NCBI GenBank assembly: GCA_963830455.1
Contig: CAWHMT010000002.1
Location: 1,092,740 to 1,156,739, forward strand
DNA from: 20CM-2-65-7 sp963830455
GTDB taxonomy: Bacteria > Gemmatimonadota > Gemmatimonadetes > Gemmatimonadales > GWC2-71-9
DNA length: 64,000 nt
Direction of reading: 5' to 3'
Numbering within the stretch: the first letter of the stretch is position 1; every line of letters begins with the position of its first letter. Below, piece by piece: positions 8,610-16,810 of this stretch. The notes under the pieces are model-generated. The model had not been told where the DNA came from. It did no database searches and saw only the letters and a list, made by a program, of their open reading frames with translations. The position numbers were made by a program, and so were the translations under genes.

Positions 8610-9980
8610 TCAGCTTAAGGAGGACGCCTGAGCGGCACTGCGGATCCAGCGGTTTTCGATGATCTGGATCTTCCCGGATGGGAGGCGAGGGATGTTTCCC
8701 ACCCATTCCAGTTGTATTGCCATACCAGGCATGTGTTCTTCGATAACCCTGTGGAGCCGTTGCGCGATCTGCGGATGCACCTGCGGATTCGCGATCACTC
8801 GAAACACGAGTGATTGTGGGGTGACCTGCACAACCTGAAACTGTGAAACGCCCAAGTCATCGCGCCTGATGTCCTCGAGAATGTACATGAAGAACTCGCC
8901 GTGGAATTTCTTGCCATCGGGTCCCACGACTACGTCGTAAGCGCGTCCCCAAATCTTCTCGAGAGTCGGTAAGCCGCGCCCGCATTCGCACGGCGTTCCG
9001 GCAATACCATAGTCTCCGATGTCGTAGCGGAGCAGGTGCATGGCCTGATTGTTCAGGTCGGTGAGAACGAGGCGTGCCGTTTCACCAATTCCGGCCGGGG
9101 TATTGTCGTCTCGCAGGAACTCCACGTACACATCAGGTGTGAGCAGGTGGAGCGTTCCTTTCTCGCACCCGTACGCGATCGGCCCCAGCTCGCCGCAGCC
9201 ATACTCCACCTGCACCGGGCACCCGAACACAGATTCCAGGAGTTTGCGCTGTGCCGGCATCAACACTTCTGATGTGGCAATGATGCTCTTCAGGCGCAAT
9301 CCCAAGCCGTCCTTGCCGGTGGCCAAAACGAATTGCGCGAACTCTGCGAGCATGGACACGTAGCCGTGGAAGTACTGCGGTCGAAATCGTTGACATGCAC
9401 TCCAGTACTTCTCGAGTGATTCGTCGTCGAATGCGAAAGCCGAAAAGCGGATGCGGTTCATCGCGAGGTCTGTGAGACCCGTAAGGAATCGCGCACGCTG
9501 CCCGAAGGGCTGACCCCAGAATCGGGCGGCTCGGTCGCCAATGGCCACCCCGTGCCAACCATACCCGAGCCACATCGCCGCCCGTTCATACGCTGTCGCA
9601 GCGCGGTCCTTCATGATGGTAACGGCTTGCCCTGTCGAGCCGCCGGTTACCTTGACGCTCACCCGCGAGGGACGTGGTACTGCTTGAAGCTGTGCAAATG
9701 AGCCCTGCAAGTCCCGCTTGGACAACACCGGCAGCGATTGGAGCAGGGCGAGGGGGTCCGACGTGCGAGACACCTGTCGCTCGTCCAGCCAGTCTCGATA
9801 GAAGGGGGTTCGTGTAGCTCGCGAGAGGATCCGCCCCAGTCGCTGGGCCTGATAGCTCTCGAGCTGCTCCCTGGGTTTGTACTGCAGCTGTGACAGTTCG
9901 CCCAGGCGCCGAAACATGGCACCCTCGCCAAGCGCGCGCGCGACGCCAGGGTAAATCAGTCGGCGGTGAAGGAAGGTCAC
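8610..9980 (-). CDS. CapK/PaaK-like adenylate-forming enzyme
   Basis: This is a phenylacetate-CoA-ligase-like protein of the kind found in capsule and EPS clusters (CapK family), about 456 residues. Visible features are the P-loop-like VTGGSTGQ, VEYGCGELGPIAYGCE in the adenylation core, and a C-terminal lobe with LPSGKIQIIENRW, where the Lys would complete the AMP-forming site. Start GTG 9980 overlaps the stop of the upstream gene as GTGA, indicating translational coupling; longer upstream reading in this frame is shadow of that gene. It may activate an acyl or amino-acyl group for EPS decoration (inference). Substrate unknown. Confidence 0.85.
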   Translation of the reverse strand: MTFLHRRLIYPGVARALGEGAMFRRLGELSQLQYKPREQLESYQAQRLGRILSRATRTPFYRDWLDERQVSRTSDPLALLQSLPVLSKRDLQGSFAQLQAVPRPSRVSVKVTGGSTGQAVTIMKDRAATAYERAAMWLGYGWHGVAIGDRAARFWGQPFGQRARFLTGLTDLAMNRIRFSAFAFDDESLEKYWSACQRFRPQYFHGYVSMLAEFAQFVLATGKDGLGLRLKSIIATSEVLMPAQRKLLESVFGCPVQVEYGCGELGPIAYGCEKGTLHLLTPDVYVEFLRDDNTPAGIGETARLVLTDLNNQAMHLLRYDIGDYGIAGTPCECGRGLPTLEKIWGRAYDVVVGPDGKKFHGEFFMYILEDIRRDDLGVSQFQVVQVTPQSLVFRVIANPQVHPQIAQRLHRVIEEHMPGMAIQLEWVGNIPRLPSGKIQIIENRWIRSAAQASSLS

Positions 9981-11995
9981 GTCGGCTGAACGGGTGCCGG
10001 GTTGCCCAAAGACTGTCGCTGCACTCGTGTATTGGTTTCCTGCATCCGCTCCACGACCGCGGCGGCTCGGTGCGCGTCGTAGGCCTGCACCGCGAAGACT
10101 TTCGCGACGTTTATCGGGCGGCGTCCCGGGCGCAGCACCCACTGCGCGGCAATAGCCAGCCAGGACAGCGGCGTGAGCAGGACCGTCGGCAGCCACACCA
10201 CGTTGAGATCCGGATTGTCTGCCCGCAGCCGGCGGATCAAGTCTCGTTTCGAAGGAAGCGCGTGGTCGATCAGGTTGAGCGGACTTGGGGCCTCGGGCCA
10301 ATGGTCGACCATCCAGGCGAGCGCGCGACCCGCGAGTGCTACGTCGATCACGCCCAGGCGCTGCCCTGGCGCGCCGACCGCCACGAAGAGGTTGCCCAGC
10401 CGCTTGCCCAGGCGTCCCGGCGGATCGAAGGCAGCGTAGTCAACCAAGGCGCCCGGGCGCACGACTTTGACATCCACGCCGAGCTGCTCGCCCAGTGTCA
10501 CTGCCAGTCGCTCGGATTCGAGCTTCCCCCAGACGTAAGGTCCGGATCCCCTGCTATCCGGTTCCAGTGGGTCATTGTCACTGATGGGGCGGCCCGAGGT
10601 CCTCGCGAGCACTGCCAGGCTGCTCACGTGCAGGAACCGGCTGATGCCTGCCGCCGCCGCGCCGCGCAACACTGCCTCGGTTGCGTCGAGCGAGTTTCGC
10701 TGGTGCTCCTCCCAGCCACCCGCCGTCTCGGCGGCCGCGTGAATGACCGTGTCGATCCCCTTGAACCAGGCTGAATCGAGCCCGGCCACCAGGTCCGTGG
10801 CGAAATACTCGGCTCCCGCCACCCGTTCCCATCCTGGTGGCTCCCGCCGGGCCAGGACGCGTACGGGGCGGCCACGCTCCAGGATTGCCCGCACCACTTC
10901 CTTGCCGAGGAAACCGGTGCCGCCGGTTACTAGCACTCCGTGCCCGTTCATCGGGCGCGGCTCCGCCGCACTCAGCGCCACGGTTTCGGCGACCTGCAGC
11001 GCGTCTGCCACCCGCTCGCAGATCCGTACCGTCTCGAGGAGGCTTTCGGGCGAGAGCGGTGACGCGGTCCCGGTGTGAATTGAGTGATAGAACGCGCCGA
11101 AAAGCTCGGCCAGGCCGGGATAGCTGGTCTGCCGATTCAGGAATCGGCGCGCAAACGCCACCGTGCTGCCTGCCAGTAGCTGCCACGCTTGACGATAGGG
11201 TGCGAGCAGCTTGTCGATGCCTGAAGAACCGGGTCCGATGGCGCGTTGCACCGTGCCCCGCACGTAGTCCGCGAGGAGGGAACCATTGGTCCCGACCACG
11301 CGGAGATAGCTCTCCACCGGTCTCCCTTCCAGTGTCACCACCAGCGTGCCGGTCACACCGCCGCGCCGCACCAGCGCATGGACCGTCCCCCTGGGACTCA
11401 CCTCCAGCGAAGCGAGCTCAACCGGGCCTGCACCGGCCCGCTCGAAAACGGACAGCAACAGGTAAACGGGGTGGGGGAGGATATCGAGCAACTGCTGATC
11501 GGCCCGAAGCACTTTTCGGCCTTCCGGGGCGTGTCGGACCGTTCTGAACGAGAAGTAGCTCTCCACGTGGGCAACTCGTCCCACGGCGGAGAGGTAGCGT
11601 CCCAGTCCCAGCGTTGGCGCCTCGTACAGCAGTTGGTGCCCGGCACAAACTCTCAGGCCCCGCGCTTCTGCCCGGGCCAGGATCTCCTGAGCTTCCGCGG
11701 CTCGTTCCGTGAACGGCTTCTCGACGTAGATGTGGCACCCCGCGTCGAGCGCCAGCCTGGCCAATCGTGCATGTGATGCTGGGGGCGTGCAGATGTGCAC
11801 TACGTCCGGCTGTGCGGTCCGCAGCAGTTCCTCGGGGGTCTCGAAGCTGGCGATGTCCGGAATGATCCGTTGCATCGCTGTGCGAGCGGCCGCCGAAGGA
11901 TCGGCCACCGCCACGACCGCTGCGCCGGGGCATCGGAGAACGGCGCGGGCATGGTGCTGGGCATGTCGGCCCGCACCGAACAGAGCGATCCTCAC
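9977..11995 (-). CDS. Fusion: Gfo/Idh/MocA oxidoreductase + NAD-dependent epimerase (SDR)
   Basis: The 672-residue protein starts at GTG 11995, which overlaps the upstream stop as GTGA. Residues 1-340 form a Gfo/Idh/MocA oxidoreductase: Rossmann motif ALFGAGRHAQ near the start and the family's EKP motif at 92-94 (VEKPF). From about residue 349 a second Rossmann domain begins with VLVTGGTGFLG (GxxGxxG) and carries the extended-SDR YxxxK pair as YVWGK after a VSS motif. Both halves look complete. A single chain would couple oxidation or reduction with epimerisation of an NDP-sugar. An internal ATG at the junction could also allow separate translation. Confidence 0.87.
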   Translation of the reverse strand: MRIALFGAGRHAQHHARAVLRCPGAAVVAVADPSAAARTAMQRIIPDIASFETPEELLRTAQPDVVHICTPPASHARLARLALDAGCHIYVEKPFTERAAEAQEILARAEARGLRVCAGHQLLYEAPTLGLGRYLSAVGRVAHVESYFSFRTVRHAPEGRKVLRADQQLLDILPHPVYLLLSVFERAGAGPVELASLEVSPRGTVHALVRRGGVTGTLVVTLEGRPVESYLRVVGTNGSLLADYVRGTVQRAIGPGSSGIDKLLAPYRQAWQLLAGSTVAFARRFLNRQTSYPGLAELFGAFYHSIHTGTASPLSPESLLETVRICERVADALQVAETVALSAAEPRPMNGHGVLVTGGTGFLGKEVVRAILERGRPVRVLARREPPGWERVAGAEYFATDLVAGLDSAWFKGIDTVIHAAAETAGGWEEHQRNSLDATEAVLRGAAAAGISRFLHVSSLAVLARTSGRPISDNDPLEPDSRGSGPYVWGKLESERLAVTLGEQLGVDVKVVRPGALVDYAAFDPPGRLGKRLGNLFVAVGAPGQRLGVIDVALAGRALAWMVDHWPEAPSPLNLIDHALPSKRDLIRRLRADNPDLNVVWLPTVLLTPLSWLAIAAQWVLRPGRRPINVAKVFAVQAYDAHRAAAVVERMQETNTRVQRQSLGNPAPVQPT

Positions 11996-13377
11996 CTTCT
12001 CCAACGATTCTCTGCCGGCACGAGAGGCCGCGTTGCCGCCGCGCGATGACGCGCTGTCACGGCATAGACTCCGGCCATCATCGCCGCCAGGTAGTAGACT
12101 GTGTCGAGCCACGCGAACCCAACGAACGTCGCGGAAACGGCAAACCCTACCATCGCCACGCCCAGGTAGAGCGGAGCCAAGTGGAGTAAGCGTTCCTCCG
12201 GGGTTCCCCGAGCCCAGGCGGCGGGAAGCCGGCGTCGAAGTCTGAACATCGCCGGGATGCTGCCAAAAACCAGGGCCAGCCAAAGTATCAGTCCTGGAAT
12301 CCCGAGCTCCGCGCCCGCCTCCACGTAGGAGTTGTGGGGGGCAGTGCACCACAGTCTCGTCCCAAAAACATGTTGGCGGACTTTCTCAGATTCTGGGTCG
12401 AGGCATTCGGCCTTCGGAAAGTTGTTGATCCCAAGCCCGAAGAAAGGGTGGCTCAGCATGTATTGCAGTCCCCGGAGCGCCACCTGTTTCCGCCCGTCCG
12501 GCTCGCTCCAGTTGTAGTCTTCTCTGGGCGCCGTGAGTGTCGCCATTTGATCCCAGTAGCCTTTGGGAGCAAAGAGCACCACCGCCAGGGACGCAAACGC
12601 AACGATGCCGATCCGCTTCGCGACTGAAATGCTCTTCATCATGAACAGCAGCGCGAGGACCATAGCGACGAACCCGAGGAAGGCGCCGCGTGAGCCGGTG
12701 CGAGCCACGGTTACGCCGATTCCCACGAGCATGACGGCGCTGAGCCACCGACCCCACCTGCGCGAGGTCTGGAATGTCAGCAGCGTCAGCGCAAAGCCCA
12801 CGAGGATCAGGACGCCGACATCGTTCCCGTCCCAAGCATAGAGCCGGCCGAGCCGGGCGGCCTTGCTACCCTTGGTTGACAGGTGGAACAGGAAGACGGA
12901 CATCCAGATCAGAACGCCGGTGCCGATCACATAGGCCCACGCCAGGGTGTACAGATCCCTCGCGCTCCGGATGGCCAGCATCAGGAGGATGGCGAACAGG
13001 ATGCTCTTGGAGTAGTCGCTCAGGATGAAGCTGGCGGACCCGCCGAGAGAAATCCCGAATGGCGCCGACACACAAGCCAGGACCAGGAACGCCATCGTCA
13101 CCCGCGCCGGCCACGTCTTGAAAATGGCACCCCCGGCGAGTCGCTGGGGGCTGAGGATCGCGAAGAACACGGCCAAAGCGACCAGCAAGAGTCCCGGGCG
13201 GAGCGCCGCGAGCAGCGGGAAACGCATGTGGATCCGGCTGATCGAGATGATGGACAGACCGATCAGACAGAGAGTGTAGCCGTCGAGCCGAAGGCGAAGG
13301 GCTTGGCCCAGTGCTACGGGTGGCGCCGATGGACGAACACTCGCGACTGGGAGGGATGGATGAGGAATCGTGGTCAC
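11992..13377 (-). CDS. O-antigen ligase / Wzy-type polymerase
   Basis: The integral membrane protein has 461 residues and about ten to twelve hydrophobic segments. A large polar loop near residues 290-350 contains HNSYVEAGAELGIPG, the typical Wzy_C signature of O-antigen ligases and polymerases. Expected role: polymerise lipid-linked repeat units on the periplasmic face. First gene of the minus-strand EPS operon; start is GTG 13377. A candidate -24/-12 promoter lies immediately upstream and would give an almost leaderless message, so the true start could be slightly further downstream. Confidence 0.87.
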   Translation of the reverse strand: MTTIPHPSLPVASVRPSAPPVALGQALRLRLDGYTLCLIGLSIISISRIHMRFPLLAALRPGLLLVALAVFFAILSPQRLAGGAIFKTWPARVTMAFLVLACVSAPFGISLGGSASFILSDYSKSILFAILLMLAIRSARDLYTLAWAYVIGTGVLIWMSVFLFHLSTKGSKAARLGRLYAWDGNDVGVLILVGFALTLLTFQTSRRWGRWLSAVMLVGIGVTVARTGSRGAFLGFVAMVLALLFMMKSISVAKRIGIVAFASLAVVLFAPKGYWDQMATLTAPREDYNWSEPDGRKQVALRGLQYMLSHPFFGLGINNFPKAECLDPESEKVRQHVFGTRLWCTAPHNSYVEAGAELGIPGLILWLALVFGSIPAMFRLRRRLPAAWARGTPEERLLHLAPLYLGVAMVGFAVSATFVGFAWLDTVYYLAAMMAGVYAVTARHRAAATRPLVPAENRWRR

Positions 13378-13388
13378 GGAGGCCGAGC

Positions 13389-13406
13389 GTGCAAGACCCG
13401 GGCCCG
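13389..13406 (-). promoter_or_regulatory. Candidate sigma-54 (-24/-12) promoter, minus strand
   Basis: On the minus strand GGGCCCGGGTCTTGCA shows GG and GC exactly 12 bases apart and a perfect TTGCA at -12, against the consensus TGGCACGNNNNTTGCA. It precedes the Wzy-like gene. Predicted transcription start is about 13379, only two bases from the assigned start codon. Confidence 0.4.
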
Positions 13407-13549
13407 CGTGGCTCGAGTGGGATCAGCGTAAGTTGTTGTCTTAGAGTATGTTCCCCCCTTGCATGCCCCATCTCCGTCATGTGTGTGGCAGAAGTGCTAC
13501 AGGCTCCCGACGACCGGGTCAAGTTGGTCGGCCTTCACAGGCCGGTCGA

Positions 13550-13566
13550 CGGCACGGAATCTGCCG
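13550..13566 (+). promoter_or_regulatory. Candidate sigma-54 (-24/-12) promoter, plus strand
   Basis: CGGCACGGAATCTGCC has a near-perfect -24 half (GGCACG) and a -12 GC at the correct 12-base spacing. It lies just before the methyltransferase gene, but the predicted start site falls within a few bases of ATG 13579. Either the message is leaderless or translation starts at a later GTG. Confidence 0.35.
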
Positions 13567-13578
13567 CTAGGCAACGCC

Positions 13579-14436
13579 ATGTCTGAAGTCAGCGATCGGC
13601 CCAACGGAGCGTTAGCAGTGTGGAGAGCGGGGTTTGGCATTGGTGCCCGCGTCCTTCGCAAGGAACCGGTGCTGGGCCTGAAACGGCTGGCGTTGCCTGT
13701 CAGCTACTGGCGCGCGGCGGAGTTCGCATACGTGTCGCGTCAACTCACGATCCCGCACGGTGCCCGGGTGCTTGATGTGGGGAGTCCGAAAGATCTCGCG
13801 GCGATCTTCGCCCGCGAACGCGGTTTTGAAGTGGTTGCCAGCGACATCCTACCGGCCGCGATTGCATTGAGTCGTCGCTACAGCACAGCCCAAGGCCTCG
13901 ATGGCGCCGGCGCCGGCAGAGTGGTGTCGGAGATCCAGGATGGTCGGGCCCTGTCGTACAGCGATAACTCATTTGACGCCGCCTTCTCAGTCTCCGTATT
14001 GGAACACATACCACAGGACGGAGACACCCTAGCCATCCGAGAGTTGGTCCGCGTCGTGAAGCCCGGTGGCCTGGTTGTCGTGACGACGCCGTACGATCTC
14101 CGCTATCGAGAGACGTTCGTTGACGGTTCCGTCTACGAGCGGCAGCAAGAAGCCAGAGAGCCCGTGTTTTTCGAGCGCCACTACGATGAGGTCACATTGC
14201 AGGAACGCTTGTTGACCCCGAGTGGGGCGGACCTCCTCGATCTGCAGCTGTGGGGCGAAGGCTCGGTTCGTGTGGAAGGGATCCTCAGCAATCTTGGCCC
14301 GGTTCGGCTGCCGATTTCACCCTTTGAGGCGATGCTCTCGGCCATGTTCCTACGGCGCGTTCACCCCGGCGACGGAGGACATGCCATGGCCGCCTTCTTC
14401 ACGTTGCGAAAACGGGTTCGAGCATCGGGGCGTTGA
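13579..14436 (+). CDS. Class I SAM-dependent methyltransferase
   Basis: The 285-residue protein has the SAM-binding motif I VLDVGSPKDLA (residues about 59-69) and motif ALSYSDNSFDAAFSVSVLEHI typical of Methyltransf_11-type enzymes. Start ATG 13579 is preferred over an upstream TTG because homology-like sequence begins at MSEVSDRPNG. It probably methylates a sugar or a lipid-linked intermediate of the EPS (inference from context). Its stop overlaps the flippase start (TTGA), so the two are translationally coupled. Confidence 0.85.
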   Translation: MSEVSDRPNGALAVWRAGFGIGARVLRKEPVLGLKRLALPVSYWRAAEFAYVSRQLTIPHGARVLDVGSPKDLAAIFARERGFEVVASDILPAAIALSRRYSTAQGLDGAGAGRVVSEIQDGRALSYSDNSFDAAFSVSVLEHIPQDGDTLAIRELVRVVKPGGLVVVTTPYDLRYRETFVDGSVYERQQEAREPVFFERHYDEVTLQERLLTPSGADLLDLQLWGEGSVRVEGILSNLGPVRLPISPFEAMLSAMFLRRVHPGDGGHAMAAFFTLRKRVRASGR

Positions 14437-15917
14437 CCCCCAGCCTCGATCGCGACCGTCTCGACCGCTCCGCCTTTTCCGGCGTGGCCTGGTCTGGCGC
14501 GGCCAAGTGGTCGACGCAGCTGATCGCGTGGGCGAGCACGATCCTCATCGCCCGCATTCTGACGCCCTCCGACTACGGCCTGCTGAGCATGGCCACTGTC
14601 TTCCTCGGCATCGTGATGATGCTGAGTGAATTCGGCGTGGGCACGTCCGTTGTGACGCTGCGCGAGTTGCCGGCCGAAGCACTCCAGCAGCTGAACACTT
14701 TCTCGCTATTTCTGGGGCTGGCCGGGACGCTGGTGACGATGCTGGCGGCGTATCCGCTCGGGCTGTTCTTCCGCGCCCCCAACCTGCCGCCGGTGCTAGC
14801 GGTCGTGGGATTGACCTTCGCGATCGCGTCCCTGCAGGCGGTCCCCGGCGCCATGCTGCGTCGGGAACTCCAGTTCCGGACACTCGCCCTGATCGACATC
14901 TGTCGCGGTGTCGTGGTGCCGGCGGTCACGCTGGTAGGTGCGCTGCTGGGCCTGCGCTATTGGGCCCTCGCGCTGGGAAGCGTGGTCGGTGCCCTCGTCA
15001 CCACCGTGCTGACGCTCTACTTCCGTCGTGAGGCGTTCCGCACGCCCAGGCTTTCTGAGCTGAGAGGCGTCCTGAGCTTCGGTCGCGATCTGCTCGTCGC
15101 CCGTGTGGCATGGATCACGTACCAGAACGGTGACTTCGCCGTGGCCGGGCGGCGGCTGGGCCAGGCGGCGCTGGGCTCTTACAGCATGGCCTGGACGATC
15201 GCCAACACCCCGATCGAAAAAGTCACGACCCTGCTCGGCGACGTGACGCCGAGTGTGTTCAGTGCGATACAGCATGACCGAGCGGCACTCCGGCGGTACT
15301 TCCTCAATTTCTCCCAGGTGCTCTGTCTCGCAATCCTCCCCGCGTCGGTCGGCCTTGCGCTGGTGAGCCGGGACGTCGTCTCGGTGCTGCTCGGTCCGAA
15401 ATGGGAAGGAACCGAAGGGCCCCTGGCCCTGATCGCGCTCTACGCCGGGGCGCGATCAGTCAGCAGTCTCTACAGTCACGTCTTCAGCGCCACGCGGGAA
15501 ACCCGCTTCGCCATGTGGACTTCCGTGGTCCTCGCGGTTCTGCTGCTGAGCGGTTTCATCGTCGGCAGCTTCTGGGGTCCGCAGGGAATCGCGGCGGCCT
15601 GGCTGGTGATCCATCCGTCCATGTCGGTGTACGTGTTTCGCCGGATCGGGCGCGTGCTCGACCTGAGCACGCGTGCATACCTTCAGGCTCTCCGCCTCGG
15701 GGTCGACGGCGCCGTCACGATGAGCCTGATCCTGCTTCCGTTCCAGTGGTTCGTCGCCGCCTCCTGGCCCGCGCCGATGCGCCTGCTGTTCTCTATCGTG
15801 CTCGGTGCCACGGTCTTCGGGCTAACGACCTGGATTCTTCACCGAGACCGGATGCGGGACATCATCAGATGGGTCCGCCGCGCGCGGCAGGGCATGCCGG
15901 AAGCCTCCAGGGCGTAG
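14433..15917 (+). CDS. Wzx-type oligosaccharide flippase (MOP superfamily)
   Basis: The 494-residue membrane protein has about twelve to fourteen hydrophobic helices. The N-terminal region, with SGVAWSGAAKWSTQLIAWAS and IARILTPSDYGL, is characteristic of polysaccharide exporters of the RfbX/Wzx group. Role: move lipid-linked repeat units from the cytoplasmic to the periplasmic leaflet, supplying the Wzy-like polymerase encoded on the other strand. Start is TTG 14433, overlapping the previous stop. Confidence 0.9.
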   Translation: MTPSLDRDRLDRSAFSGVAWSGAAKWSTQLIAWASTILIARILTPSDYGLLSMATVFLGIVMMLSEFGVGTSVVTLRELPAEALQQLNTFSLFLGLAGTLVTMLAAYPLGLFFRAPNLPPVLAVVGLTFAIASLQAVPGAMLRRELQFRTLALIDICRGVVVPAVTLVGALLGLRYWALALGSVVGALVTTVLTLYFRREAFRTPRLSELRGVLSFGRDLLVARVAWITYQNGDFAVAGRRLGQAALGSYSMAWTIANTPIEKVTTLLGDVTPSVFSAIQHDRAALRRYFLNFSQVLCLAILPASVGLALVSRDVVSVLLGPKWEGTEGPLALIALYAGARSVSSLYSHVFSATRETRFAMWTSVVLAVLLLSGFIVGSFWGPQGIAAAWLVIHPSMSVYVFRRIGRVLDLSTRAYLQALRLGVDGAVTMSLILLPFQWFVAASWPAPMRLLFSIVLGATVFGLTTWILHRDRMRDIIRWVRRARQGMPEASRA

Positions 15918-16216
15918 ATAGGCCGTTCGGAGTCCTCCGCCGTGCGCATGTGCGACGCTTTCCTTCCCGGAAAGTGTGGCGGCGGTACCACAGTAGCTTG
16001 CACGAGCGATGTCAGCAGGCCTCGCCGCGTCGTGCCCTCCAACAACCATCCAGTAGTTTCGGTGCTAACCGCTTGCGGCAGATGGAGCTACGTGGGTGCC
16101 GCTCCAGTGGAATTCGCTGTCCAGCCCCTCCGCCGCGAGCCTGCGAATCGGCCCCTGAATTGCAGAGTGGCGCTCGGCAGGGAACTGAATCTGTCTCCAT
16201 CCTCTAATGGGACGTC
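15918..16216 (+). other. Intergenic leader of the nucleotide-sugar operon
   Basis: These 299 bases separate the flippase from the RmlC-like gene. Apart from the candidate -24/-12 promoter at 16149-16164 I see no gene and no clear terminator. A short open frame exists but has no recognisable features. Confidence 0.4.
16149..16164 (+). promoter_or_regulatory. Candidate sigma-54 (-24/-12) promoter
   Basis: CGGCCCCTGAATTGCA has GG and GC 12 bases apart and a perfect TTGCA at -12. The predicted start near 16174 gives a 43-base leader before ATG 16217, the best-placed of the candidate sigma-54 sites here. It would drive the long operon 16217-27320. Confidence 0.5.
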
Positions 16217-16810
16217 ATGATCTTCACGGCAACCAAGCTCCAGGGCGCGTTCATTCTGGACATTGAGAAGCGGGAGGACACGCGTGGATTCTTCGCCCGC
16301 GCCTTCTGTCAGAGGGAGTTCACCGCCCATGGGCTCAAACCCGTCATCGCCCAGGCCAATGTCGCCCTGAACCTCCGGAAGGGAACGGTGCGGGGGATGC
16401 ATTTCCAGTATCCGCCCGCGGCCGAGACCAAGCTGGTGCGCTGCACCCGGGGGGCCATCCTGGACATCATTGTGGATCTGCGGCCGGAGAGCCCGACCTA
16501 CCTCCAGCACGTGAGCGTCGAGCTGTCGGAAGACAACTTCCGCGCACTGTACGTCCCCGAGCGATTCGCCCACGGGTACCAGGCCCTGCGCGACAACACC
16601 GAAACGAGCTACCAAGTGGGGGAATTCTATACCCCCGAAGCGGAAGGCGGGTTGTTGCACGATGACCCTCGGCTCGGCCTCAGCTGGCCGCTGCCGATCT
16701 CGATCGTCTCGGACAAAGACCGGGCCTTCCGGCCGCTCGCCGAGATCGAGTCGGAAGTCAAACGCCGCATGACACTGAATACCCTTTCCCATACGATGGG
16801 CGCTGTATGA
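16217..16810 (+). CDS. rfbC: dTDP-4-dehydrorhamnose 3,5-epimerase family (RmlC-like)
   Basis: The 197-residue cupin protein matches the usual RmlC length. Catalytic His62 lies in VRGMHFQ, Lys72 in ETKLVR and the catalytic-region Tyr near 132 in SYQVGEFYTP. The start DTRGFFARAF is family-typical. It epimerises a 4-keto-6-deoxy NDP-sugar at C3 and/or C5. No dTDP-glucose synthase or 4,6-dehydratase is in the window, but a glucose-1-phosphate cytidylyltransferase-like gene is 2.4 kb downstream, so the substrate could be CDP-linked. Overlaps the next gene by four bases (ATGA). Confidence 0.85.
   Translation: MIFTATKLQGAFILDIEKREDTRGFFARAFCQREFTAHGLKPVIAQANVALNLRKGTVRGMHFQYPPAAETKLVRCTRGAILDIIVDLRPESPTYLQHVSVELSEDNFRALYVPERFAHGYQALRDNTETSYQVGEFYTPEAEGGLLHDDPRLGLSWPLPISIVSDKDRAFRPLAEIESEVKRRMTLNTLSHTMGAV

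Noticed and set aside
9977..12352. Longer N-terminus for the fusion oxidoreductase
   Set aside because: The extra residues lie inside the Wzy-like gene and show no homology; GTG 11995 with a GTGA overlap is the natural start.
13441..13578. Upstream TTG start for the methyltransferase
   Set aside because: The added 40 residues look non-conserved and lie in the promoter region; ATG 13579 starts family-like sequence.
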